Source: an uncultured Bryobacteraceae bacterium (GTDB taxonomy: Bacteria > Acidobacteriota > Terriglobia > Bryobacterales > Bryobacteraceae). Taken from it: 50,249 nucleotides of DNA. How positions within the stretch are numbered: position 1 is the stretch's first letter; every line of letters starts with the position of its first letter. Shown piece after piece: positions 8,886-18,129 of this stretch. The notes beneath the pieces were generated by a model. It was not told where the DNA came from, made no database searches, and saw only the letters and a program-made list of their open reading frames with translations. The translations under genes and the position numbers were made by a program. Location of the stretch: assembly GCA_938027685.1 (NCBI GenBank), contig CALJAM010000034.1, positions 1 to 50,249 on the forward strand, read 5' to 3'.

Positions 8886-8989
8886 CGTTACAGCCCTCCT
8901 CGCCTGGCATGCGCCCGCCTGCGCCAATGCAACGGCCACCCCCACCGTCCGGCACAACATCGCCCCTCGGCCCCGCGCGGCCATGTCCC

Positions 8990-9997
8990 TCAGAACGGCG
9001 GCGCGGACCCCGGGTAATACGAGGGTCGCGGTTCCGGCGGGTTGCCCGTCACCGGCGAGGCGATGCCGCGCTCGCGGTACTCCTGGCGCAACCCGTTCTC
9101 GGTGTACGGCTCTCCGGTCGTGTCCGGCAGCGCCGTGCCGTTGTAACCGGACTGATCGTTGGGATGATTGTACGTCTGCGCCGGAAGCCCCACCGTGTTG
9201 CGCTCTTCGTCCACGGCTACGCCGTCATTCTGCCAGTTGTCGCCGTGCGAGCCGGTCGCATTGTGCGTGGCATGGATCAGCTCGTGGCCGAGGATCACGT
9301 CGGATCCCGGCTGTTCCCAATCGGGGGTCGTACCAGGCGGGCCAAAGCCGTGCACGTCCGGGTTCCAGGTCACCGTGGAGTCCGAGCCGCGCGCAGGGTC
9401 GCGCGCGGCGTCGATGTCGTGCGCCGTGCAGTACGCATTGTACGGGTCATCGCCTGGCCCGGGACGATAGTTCTCGATCACGACTCGCCGGCCGCTGCCC
9501 TCGATGGCGTCGAAGGCCGAGTGCATGTTGCGCGTCAGATCCAGGCGCACCAAGGCCGCCAAAGCCCGACTTTGAAACGTCGGATCGTCGGCATCCGGCC
9601 GGATCTCGATCGCATCGCCGTAAGCAAGCCGCCACTCCCAGGGAGGCAAACCCCAGCGCAGCCGCAGAACCGTCCGGACCGGCCGAGCCTTGAAGGTCGG
9701 ACCGCCGATCAGCACCGTGGACAGCCCCATCACGATCACGCCGCCGTGAGCGGTCGCATCCCCTTGCCTGGCCGCCGGCAAGCCCTGCACCAGCACCGTC
9801 GCTGCGCCCTGCGCAATGACGTCGGGAGGCCCTACGCAGGTCGCCAGATCGCTGATGCGCGCCTGGGGCAGGCCGCCCACCAGCACTTGCGGCGCACAGG
9901 GCGGCAGAATGGGACCGCCGACGTGCGGAACCGGCGGCGTAGCCGGCGTGGACATCGGGCAAGTGTGCATGTCGCTGACGCGGGCGGCGGGCTGCAT
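8990..9997 (-). CDS. PAAR-tipped T6SS effector with a C-terminal HExxH (M91-like) metalloprotease domain
   Basis: A 335-residue protein. Residues 1-100 are a PAAR domain (PAARVSDMHTCPM at the start, VLVGGLPQARISD, VLVQGLPAARQGD, STVLIGG), which caps the VgrG spike. Residues about 105-310 form a toxin domain with the zinc-protease motif HELIH (H238, E239, H242) in GHELIHATHNATG. Acidic E264/E265 in VDEERNTVGL could supply the third ligand, and LRQEYRERG follows. This motif order resembles the M91 family (NleD, HopH, XopG), type III effectors that cut host proteins. The tail (310-335) is Pro-rich. It lies 9 bp after vgrG, so it is the cognate cargo of that spike. Metalloprotease activity is inferred from motifs; the target is unknown. 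Confidence 0.85.
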   Translation of the reverse strand: MQPAARVSDMHTCPMSTPATPPVPHVGGPILPPCAPQVLVGGLPQARISDLATCVGPPDVIAQGAATVLVQGLPAARQGDATAHGGVIVMGLSTVLIGGPTFKARPVRTVLRLRWGLPPWEWRLAYGDAIEIRPDADDPTFQSRALAALVRLDLTRNMHSAFDAIEGSGRRVVIENYRPGPGDDPYNAYCTAHDIDAARDPARGSDSTVTWNPDVHGFGPPGTTPDWEQPGSDVILGHELIHATHNATGSHGDNWQNDGVAVDEERNTVGLPAQTYNHPNDQSGYNGTALPDTTGEPYTENGLRQEYRERGIASPVTGNPPEPRPSYYPGSAPPF

Positions 9998-10006
9998 CGC
10001 GGTGCC

Positions 10007-11932
10007 TCAGCAGTTGATCTTCACCAGGCCGCCGCGGATCGTGATCACCGGGCTCGAGATTTCGATCGAGCCGGGCGTCATCTGGATCGAGCTCCCGCCG
10101 CAGACCACCTTCACGCTCGTGCTCCCGGTCACCTCGACTTGAAGCGCCGTGGTGCCGTGCGTTCCGGCCGGGGCCTTGACGGTAATGTTCCCCGTCTGGA
10201 CCGTAAGGCTGTCGCTGCCCTGCATCAGCGTCACCTCGCGATTCCCCTTCCAGATCTCCAGCGTGTCGTCGCCTTGCTCGAGCGTCTCCTTGCGGCTGCC
10301 CTCGCTGATGGTCAGCGTCTCGTCTTTCTTGATGCCGGTCACGCGGCTGCCGTAGATCGTGCGCGTCTCGTCCTTTTCCACCACGACCGTCAGGTTGCGT
10401 TCGGCATGGATCAGGATCTCCTCGGCGCCCTTCTTGTCCTCGATGCGGATCTCGTTGTAGTTCTGGGTCGTGCCATTCTTGCTGCTGCGCGACTTGAAAC
10501 CGCTGCACGTCTGCCCTCCGGGCAACTCGTAGGGCGGCATCTGAGCCGCGTTGTAGACCCGTCCGGTGATGATGGGCCGGTCGGGATCGCCTTCCAAAAA
10601 GTCCACGATCACTTCCTGCCCGATCCGCGGGATCCAGATGCCGCCCCAGCCTTTTCCGGCCCAGGGCTGCGAAACGCGGATCCAGCACGAGCTCTTCTCG
10701 TCGTGCTTGCCCAACCGATCCCAGTGAAACTGCACCTTCACGCGCCCGTACTTGTCCGTGTAAATCTCCTCGCCCGCAGGCCCCACTACGATAGCGGTCT
10801 GTGCGCCCTGCACCACCGGCTTGGGCGTCACCCGCGGCGGCCGGAAAGGCACCTCCAGCGGCAACGCCGTGAACAGATTGTCGTAACTGGCTTCCTGCGG
10901 CCCGCCCACGCCCGAATAAAAAGCCCCCTCCACGGCGTTGTGCGTGACCGAAGTGATCACGTAGGAGCGGTTTTGATCCTTGCGGCCGTGATCGCTCAGC
11001 TCGAAGCGAAAGCCCGCAGTGAAAGCGCGGCAGAAGCTGGCGCCCTGGATGAGCACGTGCGCACATTCCTCACGCTCGATCCGCAGACGCGCCTCGCGCT
11101 CGCCTTCGTCCCGCCGCAGGTACTCGCCGGGAAAGTCGTAGACCTCCAGACGCGTATTGCCCCCCTGCCTGATCCTGCTCTCGAGGCTCGCCAGCAGGCT
11201 CGTACTCGGCGTTTCGAAATTGAAGTCCGTCACCGTACAGCGGCCCGGGCGCAGCTCGTGCTGCAGCCGCCAGCTCGTCACGTAATCTTCCGGCGCCGCG
11301 AAGCCCGGACCCGCCGCCGGCTCGTAACGCGCCTTCTCCTGATGCGGACAAGGCGGATGCGCGCTCGGCGAATCACCCAACACCAGCGTGTGCTTGCCGT
11401 CCTCGTGACGGAAGTAGTAAAAAATGCCCTCCTGCTCCATCAGTCGCTGAATGAAGTTGTAAGCGGTCTCGCGGTACTGCACGCAGTACTCGCGCTTGGG
11501 ATAACTCGATTGCAGCTTGAACTCCACGTCGCGGATCTCATGGCGCTCCAAGACGTCGCGTATGATGTCGGGCACGCTGAGGTTCTGGTAGATGCGGCAG
11601 TCCGTGGTGCGGGTCAGAAACCACAGGTGCGGTACCACCTCGGCCTGGTAGCGCGCCAGCCGGCCGATCCCGGGCAGCTGCGCGAAGCGGCTCACGAAGC
11701 CGTTGAAGTAGCGGAGGTTCTCGCCGTCGGCCAGGGTCACCGCGAAGGTGACGTTCTTGCCCACCATGTCGTCGAAGTTGATGCTATGGTTCTCTGAGAG
11801 CAAGTCCAACTGGAAACAGAACAGCTCGGAAATGGCTTCGCGCCCGCTGAACGAACGCAGCACGAGCACGTCCGGCCCCAGCGGCGTCGAAAGCCGCAAT
11901 AAACGCTCGGTCTGGCTGATAGGGCTCGCCAT
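10007..11932 (-). CDS. tssI: Type VI secretion spike protein VgrG
   Basis: A 641-residue VgrG, the trimeric puncturing spike at the tip of the Hcp tube. The N-terminal gp27-like region opens with LRLSTPLGPDVLVLRSFSG and contains the typical PYVVQYRET-like YCVQYRETAYNFIQRLMEQ. A gp5-like OB fold follows (GRVKVQFHWDRLGKHDEKS, WIRVSQPWAGKGWG, PRIGQEVIVDFLEGDPDRP). It ends with a beta-prism of short Val/Thr/Ile repeats stopping at GGLVKINC, with no extra effector domain. The PAAR protein encoded next supplies the tip. GGGAGGT precedes the ATG. It is 32 bp after tssH in the same operon. Confidence 0.95.
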   Translation of the reverse strand: MASPISQTERLLRLSTPLGPDVLVLRSFSGREAISELFCFQLDLLSENHSINFDDMVGKNVTFAVTLADGENLRYFNGFVSRFAQLPGIGRLARYQAEVVPHLWFLTRTTDCRIYQNLSVPDIIRDVLERHEIRDVEFKLQSSYPKREYCVQYRETAYNFIQRLMEQEGIFYYFRHEDGKHTLVLGDSPSAHPPCPHQEKARYEPAAGPGFAAPEDYVTSWRLQHELRPGRCTVTDFNFETPSTSLLASLESRIRQGGNTRLEVYDFPGEYLRRDEGEREARLRIEREECAHVLIQGASFCRAFTAGFRFELSDHGRKDQNRSYVITSVTHNAVEGAFYSGVGGPQEASYDNLFTALPLEVPFRPPRVTPKPVVQGAQTAIVVGPAGEEIYTDKYGRVKVQFHWDRLGKHDEKSSCWIRVSQPWAGKGWGGIWIPRIGQEVIVDFLEGDPDRPIITGRVYNAAQMPPYELPGGQTCSGFKSRSSKNGTTQNYNEIRIEDKKGAEEILIHAERNLTVVVEKDETRTIYGSRVTGIKKDETLTISEGSRKETLEQGDDTLEIWKGNREVTLMQGSDSLTVQTGNITVKAPAGTHGTTALQVEVTGSTSVKVVCGGSSIQMTPGSIEISSPVITIRGGLVKINC

Positions 11933-11964
11933 GCCGGTAACCTCCCGCCCCGAAGCCGCCCCTC

Positions 11965-14682
11965 TCAGGCGAAACGATAGGTGAACGCCCCGTCCGCGCC
12001 CACGCCGGCGTGGATCGAGGTCAACTTCTCGCCTTCGGCCATGCGCGCCAGCAGTTGCCGCGAAATCTCGGGTAGCAGCGTGTTGGTGAGAATGTTGTCT
12101 ACGTTGCGTGCGCCGCTTTCGACCTCGGTGCAGCGCCGCGCCACCTCCTCCACCAGCGCCTCGTCGTAGCTGAACTCGATGCGGTGGTTCTCACGGATGC
12201 GCCGCTGGATCCTGCCCAGCTTTAGCTCGATGATCTTCTTGAGCGCCTCGTCCCGCAGCGGGTAATACGGCACGATGACCAGACGCCCGAGGAACGCCGG
12301 CTTGAAGATCTTGTTCAGCTCCGGCTTGATGGCGCGCACCAGCGCTTCCGGCGCGGGCGTGGTCTCCGGATCGGCGCACAGCTTCATGATCGCGTCCGTG
12401 CAAGCGTTGGTGGTCAGCATGATGATGGTGTTCTTGAAGTCGATCTCGCGGCCTTCCCCGTCCTCCATCACGCCCTTGTCGAAGACCTGGTAGAAGAGTT
12501 CCAGCACGTCGGGATGGGCCTTCTCGACCTCGTCCAGCAGCACCACCGAGTAGGGCCTGCGCCGCACGGCCTCGGTCAGCACGCCGCCTTCTCCGTAACC
12601 CACGTAGCCGGGCGGCGCGCCCTTCAGCGTCGAGACCGTGTGCGCCTCCTGGAATTCGGACATGTTGATGGTGATCAGATTGCGCTCGCCGCCATAGAGC
12701 AGATCCGAGAGCACCAGCGCGGTCTCCGTCTTGCCTACCCCGCTCGGCCCCACCAGCAAAAATACGCCCACCGGCTTGTTGGGATCGTCCATGGAGGCGC
12801 GCGAGCTCACGATCCGCTCGCTGATAACCTTCAGCGCGTGATCCTGGCCGATGATGCGCTCGCCCAGCACCCGCTCGAGCGACAGCAGCGTCTCGAGTTC
12901 GTCCCTCACCATCTTGCCCACGGGGATGCCGGTCCAGGCCGAAATCACCTCGCTGACGATCTGCGCGTCCACACAGACCTGCATGAGCGGTTGGTCGCCC
13001 TGCAACTCGGCCAGTTCGCGATTGAGCGCCTCCAGCTCCGCGCGCAGCGCCGCGGCCCCGTCGGAGGGAACCGAGGCCGCCTCGACCGCCGTCTGCGCCT
13101 CCGCTGCGCCCTGACCGTCGCCCCCCGCCGCAGCCATCACGGCAGCGGCTGATGCGCCCGCGGTCGCCTCCAACCTCCCGCGCAACTCTCGGATGCGCTC
13201 GACCAGGCTGCGTTCTTTCTCCCACCGTTCGGTGAGCGCCTTCAAACGTTCCTCGAGCAGCGGGATTTCGCGATCGATGGCCTGCAGCCGCTCCGAGTGG
13301 TCGGCGCCCACCGCCGCCTCGCGCTCGAGCACGCGCTTCTGCACCCGCAGATCGTCGAGCCGTCGCTGCGCGTCCTCGATCGGCGGGGGCGTGGCCGCCT
13401 GCCCCAGCGCCAGGCGCGCGCAGGCCGTATCGAGCACGCTGACCGCCTTGTCGGGAAGCTGCCGGCCCGCCAAATACCGGTGCGACAGCCGCACCGCGGC
13501 CCGCACGGCCTCGTCCAGGATGCGCACGTTATGATGCTTCTCGAGGGCGCCGACTATGCCGCGCAGCATGACCATGCACTGCTCCTCGGTCGGCTCGTCC
13601 ACCTTCACCACCTGAAAGCGGCGGGCCAAGGCGGCGTCCTTCTCGAAGTACTTCTTGTACTCGCTCCAAGTGGTCGCTGCGATGGTGCGAAGTTCGCCGC
13701 GCGCCAGCGCCGGCTTGAGCAGGTTGGCCGCGTCGCTCATGCCCGCCTGCCCGCCCGCGCCGATCAGCGTGTGCGCCTCGTCAATGAACAGGATGATCGG
13801 TTGCGGCGAGGCTTTGACCTCCTCGATGAGGCCCTTCAGACGATTCTCGAACTCGCCCTTGATCCCCGCACCGGCTTGTAGCAGCGCCAGGTCCAGCGCC
13901 CGTACGCTCACGTTGCGCAGCGGCGCGGGCACGTCCCCCTGCGCCACGCGCAGGGCGAAACCCTCGACCACTGCGGTCTTCCCCACGCCGGCCTCGCCCG
14001 TCAGGATCGGGTTGTTCTGGCGCCGACGCATGAGAATGTCGATGATCTGGCGGATCTCGAAGTCCCGCCCCAGCACGGGATCCAGCTTGCCCTCGCGCGC
14101 CCGCGCGGTCAGGTCGATCGTGTACTGGTCCAGGTTCGGCGTCTTACCCGGTGCGGCGGCCCGCCCCGGCGCCGCAGGGCCCGCCACAGGCATCGCCGCT
14201 GCGGCCTCTTCGGGTGAGCCGGCCGCAATCGCATTGAAATTCCTCCGCAGGTCCTCGACCGGGATCTTTTGGAACTCGCGGCTGACTTCGTTGATGAGCC
14301 GCGCCAGATCGTCCTGGCTGCGCAAGGCCAGCACCGTAAAGCCGCTGCGGATCTGGCCGCTGTTGAAATCCAGCGTGCCGATCGTCCACGCTTCCGTGAG
14401 CATGCGCACCAGCCACTGACTGAGCGCCGGACCACGGGCGTTGCCCCGCTTCATCTTGTCCAGGCTGCGCGTCAGCTCCTTGCTGAGCTGCGAGAGATCC
14501 ACGCCGTAGTGGTGCGCGATCCGCGTGAAGTCGCTGTCCGTCGCCTCGAGCAGCTTCATCAGGTAGTGCTCGATCTCGACCTCGTAGTGCGTGCGCGCCA
14601 CGCAAAGCCCGGCCGCGCCCTCCAGCGCGCTCCGCACCGTTTCGTTCAGTTTCTCGATCAGCGATCTCAGATTGACAGGCAT
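11965..14682 (-). CDS. tssH: T6SS sheath-disassembly ATPase TssH (ClpV)
   Basis: A 905-residue AAA+ ATPase that disassembles contracted TssBC sheaths. An N-terminal Clp repeat domain (about 1-150) is followed by the first AAA module with Walker A GEAGVGKT (229-236) and Walker B ILFIDEAHTL. A coiled-coil middle domain comes next, then the second AAA module with GPSGVGKTETA and VVLLDEVEKAHP. The middle domain carries an Ala/Gly-rich, probably disordered insert (GASAAAVMAAAGGDGQG). The ATG at 14682 is chosen over an upstream in-frame ATG because AAGGAGGGCACC precedes it and the canonical MPVNLRSLIEKLN begins there. It lies 29 bp after tssG. Confidence 0.95.
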   Translation of the reverse strand: MPVNLRSLIEKLNETVRSALEGAAGLCVARTHYEVEIEHYLMKLLEATDSDFTRIAHHYGVDLSQLSKELTRSLDKMKRGNARGPALSQWLVRMLTEAWTIGTLDFNSGQIRSGFTVLALRSQDDLARLINEVSREFQKIPVEDLRRNFNAIAAGSPEEAAAAMPVAGPAAPGRAAAPGKTPNLDQYTIDLTARAREGKLDPVLGRDFEIRQIIDILMRRRQNNPILTGEAGVGKTAVVEGFALRVAQGDVPAPLRNVSVRALDLALLQAGAGIKGEFENRLKGLIEEVKASPQPIILFIDEAHTLIGAGGQAGMSDAANLLKPALARGELRTIAATTWSEYKKYFEKDAALARRFQVVKVDEPTEEQCMVMLRGIVGALEKHHNVRILDEAVRAAVRLSHRYLAGRQLPDKAVSVLDTACARLALGQAATPPPIEDAQRRLDDLRVQKRVLEREAAVGADHSERLQAIDREIPLLEERLKALTERWEKERSLVERIRELRGRLEATAGASAAAVMAAAGGDGQGAAEAQTAVEAASVPSDGAAALRAELEALNRELAELQGDQPLMQVCVDAQIVSEVISAWTGIPVGKMVRDELETLLSLERVLGERIIGQDHALKVISERIVSSRASMDDPNKPVGVFLLVGPSGVGKTETALVLSDLLYGGERNLITINMSEFQEAHTVSTLKGAPPGYVGYGEGGVLTEAVRRRPYSVVLLDEVEKAHPDVLELFYQVFDKGVMEDGEGREIDFKNTIIMLTTNACTDAIMKLCADPETTPAPEALVRAIKPELNKIFKPAFLGRLVIVPYYPLRDEALKKIIELKLGRIQRRIRENHRIEFSYDEALVEEVARRCTEVESGARNVDNILTNTLLPEISRQLLARMAEGEKLTSIHAGVGADGAFTYRFA

Positions 14683-14711
14683 GGTGCCCTCCTTGTATCC
14701 GCCGCCCGCCG

Positions 14712-15776
14712 CTACAGTCTCAAAACCGTCTCCTCGGGATCGCGCCTCATCGGGGACCAGCGCATCCAACTCACCCAGCCCAGCCGGGGAGCAGCTCTGG
14801 TCTCCGCGCCCAGCTCGCAGAACGGCACCTCGTCGCGCCTCAACACCAGTTGAACTTCAAAATCGAACTGGTCGCCCGCGAAAAAGCGAATCAGCGAGCG
14901 GAGCGGGGCAAAGGCCGATCCCGTGGGCAGAAACTCCAGATACTCCTCCAGCCTCAGGGGACCCAGACGCACGCGCACGCGCGCCTGCGACTCCCACACT
15001 TCGTCTCCGATCACCGCCCCGACCCCTAGTTGCTCGTACTCCTCGGCCCCGTCCTCCAGACGGCCGAGCACCTGCGGGTCGAGCCGGTACCATCCCCCGA
15101 CGAACTGCTCGACCTCGACCGGCACGTCGAAATAATCGCTCAACACCTGCTCCAGAGCGGTCGCCGAACGCGGAAACTGCGCCAGCAGCCCCGCATAGTA
15201 CAACAGCGCATGGTCCTCCACCGCCTGGCGATTCTCCAGACCGGGCGTGCCCAGCCCGATCAGATTCAGCAGCACCGCGGAAAGCCGATCCTTCTCGCCC
15301 CGCTCGTATGGGATGCCGAAGCGGTACCGCTCCCACGCCCGGTAAAACAGCGAGATGAGGCGGTGATTGAAAAGATCCAGGAAGTCCCGCAGAGCGTAAT
15401 CGCGCTCGCGAATGCGGGCCATGATCAGCTCGGTGTACGCCTGGGGCAGAACCCCGCTTGGGCCGAACAGGCCCATGAAGTTCACCACCATGCGCGCCGG
15501 GCCCTCCGGCCGCCGCTCTAAAGACTGGATCGGGCTGGCGGGGAAAACCACCGAAGGGTTCGCCGCGAAGCGTACCACCTCCTCCCGCGGCCGGAAAAAC
15601 CGCCCCACGGGCTTGCGCTCGGGATCCAGCCGCTCCAGCACCCGCACCGCCTGGAAAAAATCGAAGCGCCAGGGCTCTCGCTCCAGCGCCCCTTCCAGCT
15701 CGGGCTGTCGGCGCAGCGGCCTCGCCGGCCCTGCCTCCGTCACAGCAGAATCTGCCGGCCGGCTCTCGGCGGCCAC
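14712..15776 (-). CDS. tssG: T6SS baseplate subunit TssG
   Basis: A 354-residue baseplate wedge protein (ImpH/VasB family). The family signature WRFDFFQAVRVLERL is close to the N-terminus. Later come FMGLFGPSGVLPQAYTEL and FLDLFNHRLISLFYRAW, both typical of TssG. The GTG start at 15776 is favoured by AGGAGGT nine bases upstream and overlaps the 3' end of tssF by 37 bp. A second GTG at 15743 would overlap the tssF stop as GTGA but has no ribosome-binding site. With TssE, TssF and normally TssK it forms the wedge around VgrG; no tssK is present here. Confidence 0.93.
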   Translation of the reverse strand: MAAESRPADSAVTEAGPARPLRRQPELEGALEREPWRFDFFQAVRVLERLDPERKPVGRFFRPREEVVRFAANPSVVFPASPIQSLERRPEGPARMVVNFMGLFGPSGVLPQAYTELIMARIRERDYALRDFLDLFNHRLISLFYRAWERYRFGIPYERGEKDRLSAVLLNLIGLGTPGLENRQAVEDHALLYYAGLLAQFPRSATALEQVLSDYFDVPVEVEQFVGGWYRLDPQVLGRLEDGAEEYEQLGVGAVIGDEVWESQARVRVRLGPLRLEEYLEFLPTGSAFAPLRSLIRFFAGDQFDFEVQLVLRRDEVPFCELGAETRAAPRLGWVSWMRWSPMRRDPEETVLRL

Positions 15777-17578
15777 GCCCGCATCACCTCCTTCCGCTGT
15801 TCGGTCGAAACCACGACCTGCACAAAGCTGTTCATCGCCACGTACAGACCGAGGAAGTTCTCCAGCACGCTGGCGAACAGGTAGGCCCCGCCGCCCTCGA
15901 ACTGCTCCTCGTCCAGCTTGATGTGCACGCGCAGACCGCGCGCGAAGCTGATCCCGTGGTCTGAGCGCACGCGCGCGAAGTGCGGTTCGCTGCGCAGCTG
16001 CGTGATCCCCGCGATCTGCTTGTCCAGGTAGGCCGAGTCCGAAAAATTGTACAGCCGCAGGATCTCTTGCAAAGCCTCCCGGCCTTCCTCGACCAGCGAC
16101 AGATAGTTCAGCGCTAAGTGCGAGATCAGACGCCAGAGCGCCCCGCGCCCCGTGGGCGGCCGAATCGTCGCCGTAGGCTTGTGCAGGCAGACGATCTTCT
16201 GAATCGCCGATACCCCCTCCATTTCGAAATCCCCCGCCTCGCTGCCGAAAGGCAGTCGCGACGGCAGGTCGCGGTTGGTGCACGTGCAACGCACGGTCAG
16301 CGTGTCCACCTCGGGACGCGCGGGCCGGCCCGAAAGGTCCACCAGCATCAGGTAGATGTCCGGCGCGCTCTCGCCGATCTTTTCGCCCGTGTGTCGCGTC
16401 GTCATCCAGAGGGTCTGCCGTCTGTCGCGGCTCGTGCCGTGCCGGAACGAATAAAAGGGCTCGAACCGAATCACCTCCGCCGAACGCGGGCTGGAGCTGA
16501 CCACTTCGTCCACCGAAAAGATCTCCATCGCACGGCGCCGGCGAACGTCCGGAATGACCGGATACTCGTAGCGCGTCTGATCCAAAAGGATGGGCTCGGC
16601 CGTCTGCGGAAACAAGTTGATGACGGGAGTGGTGGAAAGACGCAGCGTCCTCTCCGAGACGCCCAGCTCCAGCACCTGATGGCGCTCGGGACGTTCGAAT
16701 GAAGAAATCAGGAACAGGATCTCCGCCGTCTCCTGGAATTGCGCGCGCGCCAGCTCATCCAGGCCGCTCAGCTCGAGGAAAAGAAACTTCTCGGGAAACG
16801 CGAAGTACTCCTGCAGTAGGCGGTAAGCCACGAACGAGCGGCGCGGGTAAGGCAGAACGCCCTCTTCGGGCTCGAAACCCACCGGCCGCAGCGCCTGCCG
16901 ACGCAGCCTGACGGCACGGGCGCGCGCCCCGGGACTCGGATCCCGCACCAGAATCTCGCTCGTGTTGTTGAGCAGCAGCTCGTACAGCGCGTAAACGACC
17001 GGGCTGTCGCCGCTCAGATAAAAGCGCAGACGGTCCAACTCCAGCTTCTCGAAGGTCACGTCGGGCAGGCAACGCAGCTCGAGGCGTAGGACCGCTGCTG
17101 CCGATGTGCGCAGTGGCGGTCGCACGCGATCAGGCGTGGTCCACTGCGCCGACTCCACGCGCACCGGCCAGAGCGTCGTCTCGTAGCAGGTGCGAAACTT
17201 GCACGGCAGGCCGTCCACCGGCCGCGAGTACAACATGGCGCCACGCGGAATCTTCAAGCCCGTGGTCAGCTTGCCCTGTTCGGGATCGAGGTGAAACTCC
17301 ACCACCGACATCGAAGGCACCGGGCGCAGGTAATGCGGATAGAGCATCCCCAACAGCGCTTCGGTGACCTGCGGAAATTCGTCTTCCAGCTTCAGATGAA
17401 CGCGCGCCGCCAGGAAAGCGAACGCCTCGATGAGCCGCTCCACGTGCGGATCCTCGCAGCGGTCCGGCTCCAGCATCAGGCGCGAGGCAATCTTAGGATA
17501 CTTCTCGGCGAATTCCGCCCCAAGCTGGCGCAGGAAGGTCAGCTCGCGTGTGTAGTAATCCAGCAGCTCATCCCGCAC
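15740..17578 (-). CDS. tssF: T6SS baseplate subunit TssF
   Basis: A 612-residue baseplate wedge protein (ImpG/VasA family). It opens with the hallmark LLDYYTRELTFLRQLGAEFA and FAEKYPKIASRL, followed by DPHVERLIEAFAFLAARVH and LYPHYLRPVPSMSVV, all diagnostic. The C-terminus contains FARGLRVHIKLDEEQFEGGG and LFASVLENFLGLYVAMNSF. The start is GTG preceded by GGGAGAGCCCG and overlaps the end of tssE by 11 bp, indicating translational coupling. Full length for the family. Confidence 0.95.
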   Translation of the reverse strand: MRDELLDYYTRELTFLRQLGAEFAEKYPKIASRLMLEPDRCEDPHVERLIEAFAFLAARVHLKLEDEFPQVTEALLGMLYPHYLRPVPSMSVVEFHLDPEQGKLTTGLKIPRGAMLYSRPVDGLPCKFRTCYETTLWPVRVESAQWTTPDRVRPPLRTSAAAVLRLELRCLPDVTFEKLELDRLRFYLSGDSPVVYALYELLLNNTSEILVRDPSPGARARAVRLRRQALRPVGFEPEEGVLPYPRRSFVAYRLLQEYFAFPEKFLFLELSGLDELARAQFQETAEILFLISSFERPERHQVLELGVSERTLRLSTTPVINLFPQTAEPILLDQTRYEYPVIPDVRRRRAMEIFSVDEVVSSSPRSAEVIRFEPFYSFRHGTSRDRRQTLWMTTRHTGEKIGESAPDIYLMLVDLSGRPARPEVDTLTVRCTCTNRDLPSRLPFGSEAGDFEMEGVSAIQKIVCLHKPTATIRPPTGRGALWRLISHLALNYLSLVEEGREALQEILRLYNFSDSAYLDKQIAGITQLRSEPHFARVRSDHGISFARGLRVHIKLDEEQFEGGGAYLFASVLENFLGLYVAMNSFVQVVVSTEQRKEVMRAWPPRAGRQILL

Positions 17579-18059
17579 CGGGCTCTCCCATCACTTGATA
17601 CCGCCCGCTCGACAGCTCGAGCACCGTATCGAATGTGACCCGCTCGGGCGCCGGGTCCACGCGTAGCAACCCCTCGATGACGAACCGCAGCAGACGCGCA
17701 TTCTCGCTCACCGGCTCCATCGTCACGCGTACGTTGGCCAGTCGCGGCTCGAACTGTGCGATCGTGGACTCCAGCATCTTCAGAATCCTTTGCTGGTCGC
17801 GCGTCGAGCGCAGGCTCGAGCCGGTGAAATCCGGCAAGCCGTAGTGATAAAGCGAGCGTTCCAGCTCGCCCGCCGACGCCTCCTGGATCGTACGGCGCGT
17901 GTTTAGCAGCCACTCCAAATCGCGCTTGACCGCTGCTTTCAGCCGCCGCAGCGACTGCGCCCGCGTCGGCGCAGCTTCGGCCTGCCGCCCAGGTTCTGAA
18001 TCGATCAACCGGTCCAGCACCGACAGCGTGACTGCTCCTTCCGCGTCTGCTCTCGCCAT
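17568..18059 (-). CDS. tssE: T6SS baseplate subunit TssE (gp25-like)
   Basis: A 163-residue gp25/lysozyme-like wedge protein that starts sheath polymerisation on the baseplate. It shows LSVLDRLID near the N-terminus, then KRDLEWLLNTRR, YGLPDFTG and IAQFEPRLANVRV, in the order expected of TssE. The EPR core motif of gp25-like proteins is represented by FEPRL. It lies 70 bp after tssA and overlaps tssF. Confidence 0.93.
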   Translation of the reverse strand: MARADAEGAVTLSVLDRLIDSEPGRQAEAAPTRAQSLRRLKAAVKRDLEWLLNTRRTIQEASAGELERSLYHYGLPDFTGSSLRSTRDQQRILKMLESTIAQFEPRLANVRVTMEPVSENARLLRFVIEGLLRVDPAPERVTFDTVLELSSGRYQVMGEPGAG

Positions 18060-18129
18060 AAGCTAGACGGCGCGGGAACCCCGGCGCTCTAAATCCTCTC
18101 TGCCCTTGCGCAAGGCGGTGCCCCTCCCG

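Noticed and set aside
8886..8984. Upstream start of the candidate immunity gene, giving a lipoprotein-like N-terminus (ALAQAGAC)
   Set aside because: The Shine-Dalgarno is poor at 8984 and 8960 but AGGAGG sits at ideal spacing before 8885; the lipobox match is weak.
8801..11797. A 998-codon plus-strand open frame opposite the PAAR and vgrG genes
   Set aside because: It is antisense to well-supported T6SS genes and its translation is Arg/His/Ala-rich with no family pattern; long antisense frames are expected at this GC content.
15740..15743. GTGA-overlap start for tssG at 15743
   Set aside because: No ribosome-binding site, whereas GTG at 15776 has AGGAGGT at suitable spacing.
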